Shown here in pieces: positions 50,577 through 60,852 of a stretch of 64,000 nt of DNA. The notes under the pieces are model-generated. The model saw nothing but the letters and a program-made list of their open reading frames with translations. It was not told the origin of the DNA and did not search any database. Origin of the DNA: Chitinophaga polysaccharea (GTDB lineage Bacteria > Bacteroidota > Bacteroidia > Chitinophagales > Chitinophagaceae); NCBI RefSeq assembly GCF_007829335.1, contig NZ_VIWO01000002.1, forward strand, positions 248,001-312,000. The letters run 5' to 3'. The first letter of the stretch is position 1. Every line of letters starts with the position of its first letter. Position numbers and translations under genes: made by a program.

Positions 50577-51947
50577 TTATAAATGGGGGAGTATGACGGT
50601 AAAAGTGGTGCCTTCCGGTAAATTAGAAGTAACTGTAATGTGTCCGTTGTGGATCTGGACTATTTTCTTGCAGATAGAGAGCCCCAGGCCATGGCCGCGG
50701 ATTTGCAGGGCATTCTGGCCGCGGTAAAAAGGCTCAAATATTTTATTGATCTCGTCGGGGGGGATACCGATGCCGGTATCTTTTATCTGTACCAGGATAT
50801 ATTGGGTAAAGAAATCGATGGATACGTGTGCGGTATTGTTGTCAGAAAATTTGCATGCATTGTCGATGAGGTTCAGAAAAAGTACTTTCAGCAGGTTTTC
50901 ATTGCCATAGCAGGTCACCAGGGAATCGTTGTCAGGTACCTTCAGGAAGTGCAATTCCAGCTTGCTGGCGGTTTTCTGCTTCAGCCGGATCAGCGTGGTC
51001 ATTTCCATCAGCAGTTCATCAATGCGCACATTACTGAGCACAAATTCCTGTTGCCGCATTTCAGACTGCGCCAGCTGTAACAGCCCATTGGAAAGGTCGG
51101 AGAGGTTCTCCGCGTCTTCCAGCACAGAACTGAGGAGGGCCTGGTATTCTTCCTGGGTCCTGTCTTTCGACAGGGCTACCTGTAGCTGGCTGATAATGGC
51201 GGCCAGCGGGGTACGCAGCTCATGGGAGGCATTGCTCACAAAGCTTTTCTGGAGATGGAAAGACTCGCTTAGACGCTGCAACATGGTATTAAAGTTGGCG
51301 CCGAGCTTGGCAATTTCATCTTTCCCCTTTACGGCTACCTGTGTATCCTGCAGGTTGTTGGCATTGATACTGTCAACCTGTTGTACTAATTGATCAATCG
51401 GTTCCACCATTTTACGGGCAAAGAAATAACCTATCACCACCAGCACAATGACGGCCGTGAGCAGCTCCAGCAGCAGGATCTGGCTCAAGTGCTGCAGGTT
51501 GAGGAAACCATACTTATCAAAGGACGATACAATTACGATCACTGAAATATTGCCTTCCGTATAGTATACACCTACCACTTCGCCGCTGCCTTTGTCGTAG
51601 CTGTATAATTTATTCTCCTTGATATAATTCAGCAGGCTGGGGTGGGTGCGGATGGTAGTGTCTTTCAGGTTGCTATAAAGCAGGTCATAATTGGTACTGT
51701 ATACCAGGATGGTTTCTTTGTAGAGGTCCTGGAAGGTGGTTCTGTCCAGTTTTCGCAGCAGGTCTACCTTTACGATATCATCTTCAATAATTACATTGGC
51801 GATAGACCTGGCGCGGTATTCCAGTCGTTCCAGGTATTCCGCTTTGCGCGACTTGGCCGAGAAATAATAAGCCAACCCCGCAAACGCAATGAGCATCAGC
51901 GTAGCGGAGAGCGTGTAATAGAGTGCTATTTTATATTTGATCTTCAA
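50577..51947 (-). CDS. Sensor histidine kinase (heavy-metal type, CusS/CzcS-like)
   Basis: 456 residues. Helix 1 at about 8-28, periplasmic sensor about 31-150, helix 2 about 155-176, HAMP to about 230. The HisKA box is SNASHELRTPL with phospho-His242, followed by the N box IDNACKFS with N363 and G1 DTGIGIP (390-396), then G2 GHGLGLS. It senses a periplasmic signal, presumably the metal, and phosphorylates the regulator encoded 9 nt upstream. The efflux operon follows on the same strand. Confidence 0.93.
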   Translation of the reverse strand: MKIKYKIALYYTLSATLMLIAFAGLAYYFSAKSRKAEYLERLEYRARSIANVIIEDDIVKVDLLRKLDRTTFQDLYKETILVYSTNYDLLYSNLKDTTIRTHPSLLNYIKENKLYSYDKGSGEVVGVYYTEGNISVIVIVSSFDKYGFLNLQHLSQILLLELLTAVIVLVVIGYFFARKMVEPIDQLVQQVDSINANNLQDTQVAVKGKDEIAKLGANFNTMLQRLSESFHLQKSFVSNASHELRTPLAAIISQLQVALSKDRTQEEYQALLSSVLEDAENLSDLSNGLLQLAQSEMRQQEFVLSNVRIDELLMEMTTLIRLKQKTASKLELHFLKVPDNDSLVTCYGNENLLKVLFLNLIDNACKFSDNNTAHVSIDFFTQYILVQIKDTGIGIPPDEINKIFEPFYRGQNALQIRGHGLGLSICKKIVQIHNGHITVTSNLPEGTTFTVILPHL

Positions 51948-51956
51948 ATAAAACTG

Positions 51957-52643
51957 CTATTCTTCGGAAAGATAATATCCCATGCCGGTTTTGGTATGGA
52001 GTAATTTCTGGTCAAAGTCTTTGTCTATCTTTTTACGGAGGAAGTTCATATACACTTCGATCACATTGGTGCCGGTATCGAAGTCGATGTCCCACACTTT
52101 TTCGGCGATGGTGAGTTTGGAAATAACTTTTCCTTTGTGCATGGCCAGGAACTCCAGCAGTTGGTATTCTTTGGCTGTAAGGGCAATTTTTTTGCCGGCG
52201 CGGCTCACATCTTTTTTCTCCCGGTCTATTTCCAGGTCGGCAATCGTGATTTTGTATTGGGTGCCATGGGTGGCTTCAGAGCCGGCACGTTTCAGGAACA
52301 CCCGGATGCGGGCCAGTAGCTCACGGAAGTCGAAGGGTTTTACCAGGTAGTCGTCTGCTCCCAGCTCGAAGGCCTGCATTTTATCTTCCATGCCGCCCAG
52401 CGCCGTCAGCATGATGACGGGGACCCGGTTATTTTTGTTGCGGATCACCTCACAGAGCTCATACCCGTTGTTATGCGGAAGATTGAGGTCGAGGATCACC
52501 AGGTCGTAGTGGTTATTGGTCACCAGGCCTTTACCGATGCGGCCATCATAGGCTACGTCTACATCAAAACCATTTTCTTCCAACCCTTTCTTAACGGCAT
52601 TGGCCACTTTAACTTCGTCTTCAACTACCAGTATTTTTTGCAT
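51957..52643 (-). CDS. OmpR/PhoB-family response regulator (CusR/CzcR-like)
   Basis: 228 residues. Receiver 1-118 with E8-D9-E10, phospho-Asp52, T79 and K101 (LVKPFDF), then a winged-helix DNA-binding domain (about 130-226; ALTAKEYQLLEFLAMHKGKV, TNVIEVYMNFLRKKID, GMGYYL). It pairs with the downstream histidine kinase and probably activates the efflux operon through the repeats at 50340-50408. It might also control its own operon. Confidence 0.93.
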   Translation of the reverse strand: MQKILVVEDEVKVANAVKKGLEENGFDVDVAYDGRIGKGLVTNNHYDLVILDLNLPHNNGYELCEVIRNKNNRVPVIMLTALGGMEDKMQAFELGADDYLVKPFDFRELLARIRVFLKRAGSEATHGTQYKITIADLEIDREKKDVSRAGKKIALTAKEYQLLEFLAMHKGKVISKLTIAEKVWDIDFDTGTNVIEVYMNFLRKKIDKDFDQKLLHTKTGMGYYLSEE

Positions 52644-52683
52644 ACTACAGGAAGGGGGATGGTTAAAAAATATAGCTGACTAG

Positions 52684-52721
52684 CTACGGTGTGGAAGGTG
52701 GGTGGCCGGGCCACACCGTAG
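52684..52721 (-). terminator. Hairpin downstream of the ABC-F gene
   Basis: CTACGGTGTGG (52684-52694) pairs with CCACACCGTAG (52711-52721). On the minus strand a T-rich stretch follows about 13 nt later. It lies between the ABC-F stop and the regulator start. Confidence 0.5.
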
Positions 52722-52745
52722 TAATGATACCTGAATGTAATGATA

Positions 52746-54710
52746 TTAGCTGACCAGGCTGGCTTCCAGCTGCATTATTTTTTCGAATAACTGCTCATAT
52801 TGCTGGTTGGCGCGGTCTAAATACTTCTGTACTTCCTGGTATTCACTTTCTACCTGGGCAAATTTTGCCCGGTCGCTGTAAATATCCGGTGATCCCAGGC
52901 TGGCTTCCAGGTTAGCCTTGCGCTCTTTCAGGCTGGCTACCTGTCCCTCTACCTGCGAAAACTGTTTCTGCTGTTTTTGCAACTCGCGCTGTACATCTTT
53001 ATTGATGGCTCCCTTGCCGGCTTCAGCTGTCGCGGCATTATTCTGGGGAGCGGCTTCTTTTTTCGTATCTGCGTTATTGTTAGCTTTTGCTGCAGCGGGC
53101 TGCTGTTGGGCGGCCATTCTCTTCTTCCACTCTTCGTACTCGTTATAGGTCCCCTTGAACTCTTTGATTTCGCCATCTACGATTTCCCAGATCTTGTTGG
53201 CCGTTTGGCTCACAAAATAACGGTCGTGCGATACCAGTACCAGGCTGCCTTCGTACTTGTTCAATGCATCGATCAGCATTTGTACGGAGTTCATATCCAG
53301 GTGGTTGGTAGGCTCATCCAGCATGAGGAAGTTAGCCTGGCTGATAATGGTTTTGGCCAGGGCCACACGGGCTTTTTCCCCTCCCGACAGGATCTTGATC
53401 TTTTTAAATACGTCGTCGCCGGTAAAAAGGAAGCAACCGAGCAGCTGGCGTAATTCCAGCTCTGTGCGGCCGCTGCCGAAGTTTTTCAGCTCGTCCAGGA
53501 TTTCTGCGCTCAGGTCCAGCGATTCCAGCTGGTGCTGGGCGTAGAAGCTGGTCACCACGTTATGGCCGGGAACACGTTCTCCTTCCATTGGTTCCATCCC
53601 GAAAATGATGCGGAGCAGGGTAGACTTACCCTTACCGTTGGCGCCTATCAGGGCAATTTTATCGCCGCGGTTGATTTCAGCGCTGGTATTTTTCAGGATT
53701 TGTATATCTCCGTAACTTTTACTGATATTGTTCAGGGTACATAGGATCTTACCGGGCGTTTTATCCACGGTAAAGTTGATCCGGATCTTAGAGGGACCAT
53801 TATCTACCTGCTCTACCCGTTCCAGCTTATCGAGCCTTTTTGCAATACTCTGTGCCTGGGCGGCTTTGGAGGCTTTGGCTTTAAAACGCTCAATAAAGCG
53901 TTCCTGCTGGCGGATATAGTCCTGTTGATTTTCGTATGCACGTTGCTGCATTTCCCGGCGCAGTTCTTTCTCCACTTCATAATCAGCGTAAGAGCCGGCA
54001 TAGTGGTGCAGTTGCTGCTGGTATACTTCCACGATTTTGTTGACCATGCGATCCAGGAAGAAACGGTCGTGCGATACAATGATCACGGCGCCGTTATAGC
54101 CTACCAGGTATCTTTCCAGCCATTCTATAGATGGAAGGTCCAGGTGGTTCGTGGGTTCATCGAGCATGAGTACATCGGGCTGCTGCAGGATCAGGCGGGC
54201 GAGGAGCACGCGCATGCGCCATCCTCCGGAAAACTGGCTGTAGGGGCGGTCCAGGTCCGATGTGGTGAAGCCGAGGCCTTCCAGCACCTGCGCTGTTTTA
54301 TGTTTCATGTTATATCCATCCAGTGCCTCGAATTCGTGCAGCTTATCGCTGAACTCCTCCAGTAACGCGTCTGTCTGGCTATGCTCCAGCTCTTTGGTAA
54401 TACGTTCTATATCCTTTTCCAGCTCCAGGGCCTTACCGAAGGCCATCATGCCCACGGTGAGGATAGATTCATCGGTTTCAAAACTGAGCAGGTCCTGGTT
54501 AAAGAAACCAATCGTCAGATTTTTACTTTTATTAACACTTCCTTTAGAAACGGAATATTCCCCATTGATAATGCGTAACAGGGTTGACTTTCCGGTACCG
54601 TTTAACCCGATAAGGCCCACACGGTCACCGGGTTCTATATGCCAGGAGGACTCTTCCAGTATCACCCTGGATCCAAACTCAAACGTAATATCCTGTAATG
54701 CGATCAACAT
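52746..54710 (-). CDS. ABC-F family ATPase (Uup/YfmR-like)
   Basis: 654 residues from ATG 54710. A start at 54743 is excluded because the -7 box covers it. Two ABC domains without membrane part: Walker A GLNGTGKST and GANGKGKST, signatures FSGGWRMRV and LSGGEKARV, and twice LMLDEPTNHLD as Walker B. A linker of about 80 residues joins them and a C-terminal coiled coil (about 565-650) follows a Lys/Asn-rich hinge. ABC-F proteins work on the ribosome, and the coiled-coil C-terminus suggests the Uup type. It likely rescues stalled translation. Antibiotic protection cannot be excluded. Confidence 0.9.
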   Translation of the reverse strand: MLIALQDITFEFGSRVILEESSWHIEPGDRVGLIGLNGTGKSTLLRIINGEYSVSKGSVNKSKNLTIGFFNQDLLSFETDESILTVGMMAFGKALELEKDIERITKELEHSQTDALLEEFSDKLHEFEALDGYNMKHKTAQVLEGLGFTTSDLDRPYSQFSGGWRMRVLLARLILQQPDVLMLDEPTNHLDLPSIEWLERYLVGYNGAVIIVSHDRFFLDRMVNKIVEVYQQQLHHYAGSYADYEVEKELRREMQQRAYENQQDYIRQQERFIERFKAKASKAAQAQSIAKRLDKLERVEQVDNGPSKIRINFTVDKTPGKILCTLNNISKSYGDIQILKNTSAEINRGDKIALIGANGKGKSTLLRIIFGMEPMEGERVPGHNVVTSFYAQHQLESLDLSAEILDELKNFGSGRTELELRQLLGCFLFTGDDVFKKIKILSGGEKARVALAKTIISQANFLMLDEPTNHLDMNSVQMLIDALNKYEGSLVLVSHDRYFVSQTANKIWEIVDGEIKEFKGTYNEYEEWKKRMAAQQQPAAAKANNNADTKKEAAPQNNAATAEAGKGAINKDVQRELQKQQKQFSQVEGQVASLKERKANLEASLGSPDIYSDRAKFAQVESEYQEVQKYLDRANQQYEQLFEKIMQLEASLVS

Positions 54711-54740
54711 AAAAACAAAAAAAATTGGATAAAAAACGTG

Positions 54741-54748
54741 CAAAGTTA
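54741..54748 (-). promoter_or_regulatory. -7 box for the ABC-F gene
   Basis: TAACTTTG on the minus strand. RNA would begin near 54735, so translation must start at 54710. No -33 TTG was found. Confidence 0.5.
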
Positions 54749-54840
54749 AGGATAAAAGGTGAAACCAGAAAGCCTTTAGACAGGCAGCTATTAAAGTATC
54801 CGTTTATATCATTTGCTGCCGTCACTGTCTGCTTTATGAT

Positions 54841-54848
54841 TACTTTTG
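54841..54848 (+). promoter_or_regulatory. -7 box for the DUF3347 lipoprotein gene
   Basis: TACTTTTG, 16 nt before the ATG at 54865. A TTTG at 54812-54815 lies 25 nt upstream, slightly longer than usual. Confidence 0.5.
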
Positions 54849-54864
54849 CTAAAAGACCAACAAG

Positions 54865-55446
54865 ATGCATATCAAACAAGGCTTATCGATTGGATGTTTA
54901 CTGGTGGGGCTTGGGGCCTGCCATTCCGCAGCGCCTAAGGAAGAACAGGCAACAGCGCCTGTTACCGCAGCGCTACAGGCCCCCTATAGCCAGCAGTTTT
55001 ACGACTCGCTGGGAGGTGTAATGAATACCTACTATCGCCTTTCCGCCGCACTGGTGGCAGCCGACAGCCCCACAGCCAATCATGCTGCCGCCGCGTTGAA
55101 AATGCAGGTGGACAGCCTGCCGGTAAACCTGCTTCAGATGGATAGCAGCCACCTGGCTAATATAAACGGCATCAGTACCAGTATCAGCGCTGAACTGGCC
55201 GGTTTTGAAGGAGAGCAGGGGCTGGATGGCAAACGGGCATCGTTCCAGATGGTATCCGATATGTTGTTCGACCTTGTAAAAAATACCGGTTTAAAAGGAC
55301 ATACGATTTACCACCAGTACTGCCCCATGGCATTCAATGATAAAGGCGCCTACTGGCTTAGCGATAAACCGGGTATTCAAAATCCCTACTTCGGCCATGA
55401 TATGCTAACCTGCGGAGAAACCCGGGATAGTTTAATTTATAAGTAG
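54865..55446 (+). CDS. DUF3347 lipoprotein, putative metal-binding
   Basis: 193 residues. Lipoprotein signal with G-A-C at about 17-19. DUF3347 helical domain about 40-145, then the Cys/Met/His end YHQYCPMAFNDKGAYWL...NPYFGHDMLTCGE, the same CPM...NPYFG...M..CG pattern seen at the C-terminus of CusB-like adaptors and thought to bind copper or similar metals. It lies about 4.5 kb from the efflux operon on the other strand and 45 nt before a TonB receptor gene. Periplasmic metal handling is likely, the metal uncertain. Confidence 0.85.
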   Translation: MHIKQGLSIGCLLVGLGACHSAAPKEEQATAPVTAALQAPYSQQFYDSLGGVMNTYYRLSAALVAADSPTANHAAAALKMQVDSLPVNLLQMDSSHLANINGISTSISAELAGFEGEQGLDGKRASFQMVSDMLFDLVKNTGLKGHTIYHQYCPMAFNDKGAYWLSDKPGIQNPYFGHDMLTCGETRDSLIYK

Positions 55447-55491
55447 ATTATCGTCGGGTAAATCGTAAATTACCAGCAACGATCTTACGGT

Positions 55492-57855
55492 ATGTTTACA
55501 CGATACGGTCCCTTCTTACTGATATTATGGCTGTCATGTTTTGCGGGTGCAGCATGGGGACAACAGTATATCGTCAGCGGCTTTATAAAAGACAGCACCA
55601 ACGGCGAATCCTTGCCAGGTGCCACTGTGCAGGTACTGCATTCCTCCAGTGGCGTGCAAACCAACAATTACGGCTTCTACTCCCTCACCTTGCCGGCCGG
55701 CAGCTATATATTGCTTTATTCTTTTGTAGGATACGAATCCAGGGCTGTGGCGCTTAACCTGGCAGGAAATGCCACCCAGCACATGGAATTGGCGCCGCAT
55801 ATCTACCAGGCAAAGGAAGTGGTGATTACCGATAAAAAGAAAGATGCCAACGTTAAAAGCACCGACATGGGGAAGGTGGAAATTACCGCTGACCAGGTAA
55901 AGAAATTACCCGCCCTGATGGGAGAGGTGGATATGCTCAAAGCCCTGCAACTCATGCCTGGTGTACAGGCCTCAGGAGAAGGGAATGCAGGATTTTATGT
56001 GCGGGGCGGCGGCCCGGATCAAAACCTTATCTTGCTCGACGAAGCGCCGGTATATAATACGGGTCACCTTTTCGGCTTTTTCTCCGTATTTAATACAGAT
56101 GCCATCCGTAATACCACGCTGATCAAAGGAGGAATGCCTGCCAACTACGGTGGGCGGCTATCTTCCGTAGTGGATATTTCCATGAAAGAAGGTAATAATA
56201 AAAATTTCCAGGGAGAAGGAGGAATAGGACTGATCTCCTCGCGGCTCTCATTACAGGGACCATTGAAGAAAAACAAGGCCTCCTTTATTGTAAGCGGCAG
56301 GCGCACTTATATCGACCTGATTACAAAACCAGTTATCAATAATACTTCGTATAAGGGTTCGGGTTATTACTTTTATGACCTCAATGCGAAAATGAATTAT
56401 ATTTTTTCAGACAAAGATCGCCTGTACCTGAGCGGTTACCTGGGAAAAGACGTGTTTAGTTTTGCCAACAAAGACCGTTCGTTTAACGTGAATATTCCCT
56501 GGGGCAATACCACGGCGACATTGAGATGGAATCATATTTTTAGCCGGCAATTGTTTGCCAACACCTCACTCATTTACAACGATTATAAGTTTCGTTTCAA
56601 CGCTTTGCAAAACAGCTTTGATATCCGCCTGTCGTCTGGTATCAGCGATGTAAACTTTAAAACGGATTTTGACTATTATCCGCATGTGGATCATCATATC
56701 CGGTTTGGCGCCAATTATATCCACCACACGTTTACGCCTTCCACGGTGTCTGGCCGGCAGGATTCTACGCAGTTTACGCCGGAAAAGGCCTTCGAGAAGT
56801 ATGCACATGAAGTGGCGGTCTACCTGATGGATGACTGGGAAATATCTCCCAAACTGCAACTCAATGCAGGCGTTCGTGTCAGTGGGTTTATGCAGGTGGG
56901 ACCCTATAAGCAGTACACCAAAGATGCCAACGGCAATAATATTGACAGTGTTATGTATGGCCGGGGACAAAAAGTGGTGAGTTACGGAGGGCTGGAACCC
57001 AGGGTGATCCTGCGTTTGGCACTAAATGATCAAAATTCCCTGAAAGCATCGGTTACCCGTAACTACCAATACATACACCTCGTGTCTAATGCGGCTACCA
57101 CGCTGCCTACCGATGTTTGGGTGCCCAGCACTTATCTCGTACAGCCGCAGGTGGCCTGGCAGTACAGCGCCGGCTATTTTCTCAACTTCGGCCATAATAC
57201 TTATGAAGCTTCTGCGGAGGTATATTACAAGGAAATGGACCACCAGATTGAGTATAAAGAAGGATATACGCCTTCTATCACGGACCCGGAACAGGATTTC
57301 GTTTTTGGTAAGGGGCAGGCTTATGGCCTGGAACTGTTTGTGAACAAGAAGAAAGGACGTTTTACCGGATGGCTGGGATATACATTGGCATGGACCTGGC
57401 GGCAGTTCCCCGATCTGAATGATGGCAAACAATACCCTGCGAAATATGACCGTCGCCATGACCTTGCGCTGGTAGGCACTTATGAGCTGAGTAAGCGCTG
57501 GAGCCTGTCCGGTATATTTATCTATGGCAGCGGCAATACGACTACGCTGCCGGAAACTTTTTATTTTATGGAAGGCACGCTGATACAGGCCTATGGGAAC
57601 CTGAATGGCTACCGACTGCCGGCCTACCACCGTCTGGACTTATCGGCTATTTATTCGCCTCAGCCAAAAAGGCCCAACCGCCGGTTTAAGAGCAGCTGGG
57701 CGTTTTCAATATACAATGTGTACAGTAGGCAAAACCCTTATTTTGTGTATTTTGATCAGAATGGAAGTGTGGTTAACGGGACATTGCAAGTAAGTGCCAA
57801 ACAGGTGTCGTTGTTTCCTGTATTGCCTTCTATTACTTACAACTTCAGGTTTTAG
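55492..57855 (+). CDS. TonB-dependent receptor with carboxypeptidase-regulatory domain
   Basis: 787 residues. Signal peptide ends G-A-A-W-G-Q. Regulatory-like domain about 26-105 (VSGFIKDSTNGESLPGATVQ; LLYSFVGYES), plug about 120-225 (ALQLMPGVQASGEGNAGFYV; GGGPDQNLILLDEAPVYN; RGGG signature), then a barrel ending in YNFRF. Relatives include putative metal-chelate importers. It shares direction with and lies 45 nt from the DUF3347 lipoprotein, so metal-related uptake is an attractive guess. No SusD-like partner. Confidence 0.87.
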   Translation: MFTRYGPFLLILWLSCFAGAAWGQQYIVSGFIKDSTNGESLPGATVQVLHSSSGVQTNNYGFYSLTLPAGSYILLYSFVGYESRAVALNLAGNATQHMELAPHIYQAKEVVITDKKKDANVKSTDMGKVEITADQVKKLPALMGEVDMLKALQLMPGVQASGEGNAGFYVRGGGPDQNLILLDEAPVYNTGHLFGFFSVFNTDAIRNTTLIKGGMPANYGGRLSSVVDISMKEGNNKNFQGEGGIGLISSRLSLQGPLKKNKASFIVSGRRTYIDLITKPVINNTSYKGSGYYFYDLNAKMNYIFSDKDRLYLSGYLGKDVFSFANKDRSFNVNIPWGNTTATLRWNHIFSRQLFANTSLIYNDYKFRFNALQNSFDIRLSSGISDVNFKTDFDYYPHVDHHIRFGANYIHHTFTPSTVSGRQDSTQFTPEKAFEKYAHEVAVYLMDDWEISPKLQLNAGVRVSGFMQVGPYKQYTKDANGNNIDSVMYGRGQKVVSYGGLEPRVILRLALNDQNSLKASVTRNYQYIHLVSNAATTLPTDVWVPSTYLVQPQVAWQYSAGYFLNFGHNTYEASAEVYYKEMDHQIEYKEGYTPSITDPEQDFVFGKGQAYGLELFVNKKKGRFTGWLGYTLAWTWRQFPDLNDGKQYPAKYDRRHDLALVGTYELSKRWSLSGIFIYGSGNTTTLPETFYFMEGTLIQAYGNLNGYRLPAYHRLDLSAIYSPQPKRPNRRFKSSWAFSIYNVYSRQNPYFVYFDQNGSVVNGTLQVSAKQVSLFPVLPSITYNFRF

Positions 57856-57902
57856 GGAGAGAGAAAATGGAAGCTTAGCGGAGGTGGAACGTAGACAATT
57901 GC

Positions 57903-58316
57903 TTACTTAATTACGCCTGCATATTTCAGGATTGTGAGAACAGAAATGATGACTACCAGTAGTTGGCCCAACCCCACCATATATATACTTTTAGTAACCC
58001 GGGCCTCCACTTCTGCCAATTCGCGTTTAGTTGCCATGTTAGTGTTCATGTTATGGTTCATGTGTTCCAACTTGGTGTTGATAATTTGTACTTCATGTTT
58101 AACAGCTTGTACCTCGTGTTTAACGGCTTCAATTTCAGTTTTTAGCTCATTCTTCGTGCTTTGCAGCTCAGTCTTGGTGGCCATATCCTTGGTGGCTTCG
58201 GTGATTTTTAGCGAGAAAAAATCATCCATGGCTACCATGGCTTCCATGGCCCGGTTGTCTGGTAAATGAAGATCCAGTCTAAAGATCTCGTACAGTTTTA
58301 AGTTTTCAAATGTCAT
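57903..58316 (-). CDS. Coiled-coil protein with C-terminal membrane anchor
   Basis: 137 residues. A short N-terminal region (about 1-40; LYEIFRLDLHLPDNRAMEAM) is followed by a heptad coiled coil (about 41-108; repeats of K-H-E-V-Q-A-V and K-L-E-H-M) and one C-terminal membrane helix (about 112-131). This form resembles the DUF1640/CCDC90 type. The internal KHEVQAV repeats are near-identical. Function unknown, and oligomerisation at the membrane is the only safe statement. Monocistronic. Confidence 0.7.
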   Translation of the reverse strand: MTFENLKLYEIFRLDLHLPDNRAMEAMVAMDDFFSLKITEATKDMATKTELQSTKNELKTEIEAVKHEVQAVKHEVQIINTKLEHMNHNMNTNMATKRELAEVEARVTKSIYMVGLGQLLVVIISVLTILKYAGVIK

Positions 58317-58720
58317 ATGAAATATGGTTTTAAATCATGATAAAATTACGGTGTTTAAACCTCTTGTATAGGTATTTATATAGATATTTCTTTTAACTAT
58401 ATTATATTATAATTTAATTGATTAAGATGTAAATTGATCGATCATTTTGAGAGAGATGAATACTAACTACAGCCAGGAATGTAAAAATGAGAATAATCCG
58501 TTATGTGATCAGGCGCGCAGAATAGCCGGGGAGCGCCTTGCATTGTTTCAAAATTTTATGATAAAACCCATTTCTGTCATTTTTTAACTGAGCTTACACC
58601 GCTGTAATAATATTTATTTTTAAAATCCTTAATTTCAATGACATGGTTATCTAAATGCTAACAAAGTATTTCTTAACTTCGCAAACATTTATAAAGGAAA
58701 TATAGCCCATATGACGTAGT
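58317..58720. other. Intergenic region upstream of thrS, no gene seen
   Basis: 404 bp, AT-rich. TAACTTCG near 58673-58680 is one mismatch from the -7 consensus. No T-box or other known leader was recognised, and no open frame of note. Confidence 0.45.
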
Positions 58721-60682
58721 ATGGCGCTAACAGCAAAACGTATGATAAATATCACTTTTCCGGATGGCGCAGTTCGTCAGTATGAACCAGGAGTAACTGC
58801 ATTGGACATTGCCAAATCCATCAGCGAGGGATTGGCGCGTAAAGTATTGGCAGCAAATGTGAACGGGCAGGTAGTGGATGCTACGCGCCCGATTTTGACG
58901 GATAGCACACTACAGTTGCTGACGTGGGTGGATAAGGATGGCAAGGCAACGATGTGGCACTCTTCCGCCCACCTGATGGCCGAGGCCCTGGAAGCCCTGT
59001 ATCCTGGTGTGAAACTGGGTTACGGACCCTCTATTGAAAACGGATTCTATTACGATGTTGACCTGGGCGATCGTACCATTTCGGAAGAAGATCTGAAAAA
59101 GATTGAAGCCAAAATGGTGGAGCTGTCTAAGTTAAACAGCGAGTATATACGCAAGGATATCAGCAAAGCAGATGCGCTGGCTTACTTTACAGAGAAAGGA
59201 GATCAGTACAAAGTAGAAACCATCAATGAACTGGCGGATGGCAGCATTAGCTTCTATACCCAGGGTGGTTTTACAGATTTGTGCCGTGGTCCGCATATCC
59301 CGAACACCGGCTTTATCAAGTCGATCAAGCTGACCAGCATTGCCGGTGCTTACTGGCGTGGGAATGAAAAAAATAAGATGCTGACCCGCATCTATGGTAT
59401 TACTTTCCCTAACCAGAAGGAGCTCGACGAGTACCTGACCCTGATCGAAGAAGCGAAGAAACGTGATCACCGTAAGCTGGGTAAGGAACTGGAGTTGTTT
59501 GCCTTCTCTGAAAAAGTGGGGTTGGGGCTGCCTATGTGGCTGCCTAAGGGCGCTATGCTCCGCGAGCGTTTACAACGGTTCCTCCAGGAAGCACAGATTG
59601 CCAGTGGTTACCTGCCAGTGGTAACTCCGCATATCGGTAACAAAAATCTGTACGTGACTTCCGGTCACTACGAAAAATATGGTAAAGACAGTTTCCAGCC
59701 TATTCACACGCCGGAAGAAGGCGAGGAGTTTATGCTGAAACCGATGAACTGTCCACATCACTGTGAGCTGTACAAGGTAACGCCTAAATCCTACAAAGAC
59801 CTGCCGGTTCGTTTTGCCGAATTCGGTACCGTGTATCGTTATGAGCAACACGGCGAACTGCATGGCTTAACCCGTGTAAGAGGGTTTACCCAGGATGACG
59901 CACACTTATTCTGCCGTCCTGATCAGGTGAAGGCGGAATTCCAGAAGGTGATAGACCTGGTGATGTATGTGTTTAACAGTCTCAGTTTTACCGATTTTAC
60001 CGCGCAGATTTCCCTGAGAGATAAGGAAGATCGCAGTAAGTACATTGGTTCAGACGAAAACTGGGAGCTGGCAGAACGGGCGATTATCGAATCTGCCGCC
60101 GAAAAGGGTTTGAATACCGTGGTGGAATATGGTGAAGCGGCCTTCTATGGTCCTAAGCTGGATTTCATGGTAAAAGATGCATTGGGCCGTAAGTGGCAGC
60201 TGGGTACTATCCAGGTGGATTACAATCTGCCAGAGCGTTTTGAGTTGGAGTATATCGGCGCCGATAACCAGCGTCATCGCCCGGTAATGATTCACCGTGC
60301 GCCATTTGGTTCACTGGAGCGGTTTATAGCCGTGCTGATAGAGCACTGTGCGGGCAAGTTCCCGCTATGGCTGGCGCCTACCCAGGTGAAGATTTTACCG
60401 ATCAGTGATAAAAGCCAGGAGTACGCAGAAAAAGTAGCAGAATTGCTAAAAAAAGCGGAAATTCGCGCTGAAATAGACGATAGAAGTGAAAAAATAGGCA
60501 AAAAAATCCGGGAAGCTGAGCTGGCAAAAATTCCGTACATGCTCGTCCTGGGTGAAAAAGAAGCCGCCGATAATGTAGTAGCTGTTCGTCGTCAGTCTAA
60601 AGGTGATATGGGAACTATGCAAATTGACGCTTTTACTGCGTTGATCAATGAAGAAGTAGCGAACCGGAAACCATTAGAATAG
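58721..60682 (+). CDS. thrS: Threonine-tRNA ligase
   Basis: 653 residues, full length. N-terminal TGS domain (about 8-70), editing domain with [13 protein letters not shown] (HxxxH) and the later CRGPHIP motif, the class II catalytic core with zinc ligands in [11 protein letters not shown], motif 2 [20 protein letters not shown] (about 365-384), motif 3 [11 protein letters not shown], and the anticodon-binding domain (about 545-640; [20 protein letters not shown]). It charges tRNA-Thr. infC follows, as in most bacteria. Confidence 0.98.
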   Translation: MALTAKRMINITFPDGAVRQYEPGVTALDIAKSISEGLARKVLAANVNGQVVDATRPILTDSTLQLLTWVDKDGKATMWHSSAHLMAEALEALYPGVKLGYGPSIENGFYYDVDLGDRTISEEDLKKIEAKMVELSKLNSEYIRKDISKADALAYFTEKGDQYKVETINELADGSISFYTQGGFTDLCRGPHIPNTGFIKSIKLTSIAGAYWRGNEKNKMLTRIYGITFPNQKELDEYLTLIEEAKKRDHRKLGKELELFAFSEKVGLGLPMWLPKGAMLRERLQRFLQEAQIASGYLPVVTPHIGNKNLYVTSGHYEKYGKDSFQPIHTPEEGEEFMLKPMNCPHHCELYKVTPKSYKDLPVRFAEFGTVYRYEQHGELHGLTRVRGFTQDDAHLFCRPDQVKAEFQKVIDLVMYVFNSLSFTDFTAQISLRDKEDRSKYIGSDENWELAERAIIESAAEKGLNTVVEYGEAAFYGPKLDFMVKDALGRKWQLGTIQVDYNLPERFELEYIGADNQRHRPVMIHRAPFGSLERFIAVLIEHCAGKFPLWLAPTQVKILPISDKSQEYAEKVAELLKKAEIRAEIDDRSEKIGKKIREAELAKIPYMLVLGEKEAADNVVAVRRQSKGDMGTMQIDAFTALINEEVANRKPLE

Positions 60683-60765
60683 TGATGTAATAAATGTGGA
60701 AAAAAGGTATATAAAACAATGAACATTACTAGAGAAAGGTATGTTTATTGCTATAATTTTCCCCT

Positions 60766-60773
60766 TATTTTTG
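60766..60773 (+). promoter_or_regulatory. Possible -7 box for infC, with leader hairpin
   Basis: TATTTTTG matches TAnnTTTG. It suggests infC has its own promoter as well as read-through from thrS. Directly downstream TGGTCCAT (60787-60794) pairs with ATGGACCA (60803-60810) in the infC leader. Confidence 0.4.
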
Positions 60774-60852
60774 TAGAAATTGTTTTTGGTCCATGGAAGA
60801 GAATGGACCATGGACTAAATGGACAATTAATTAATTAATTTTAATTTTCTTA

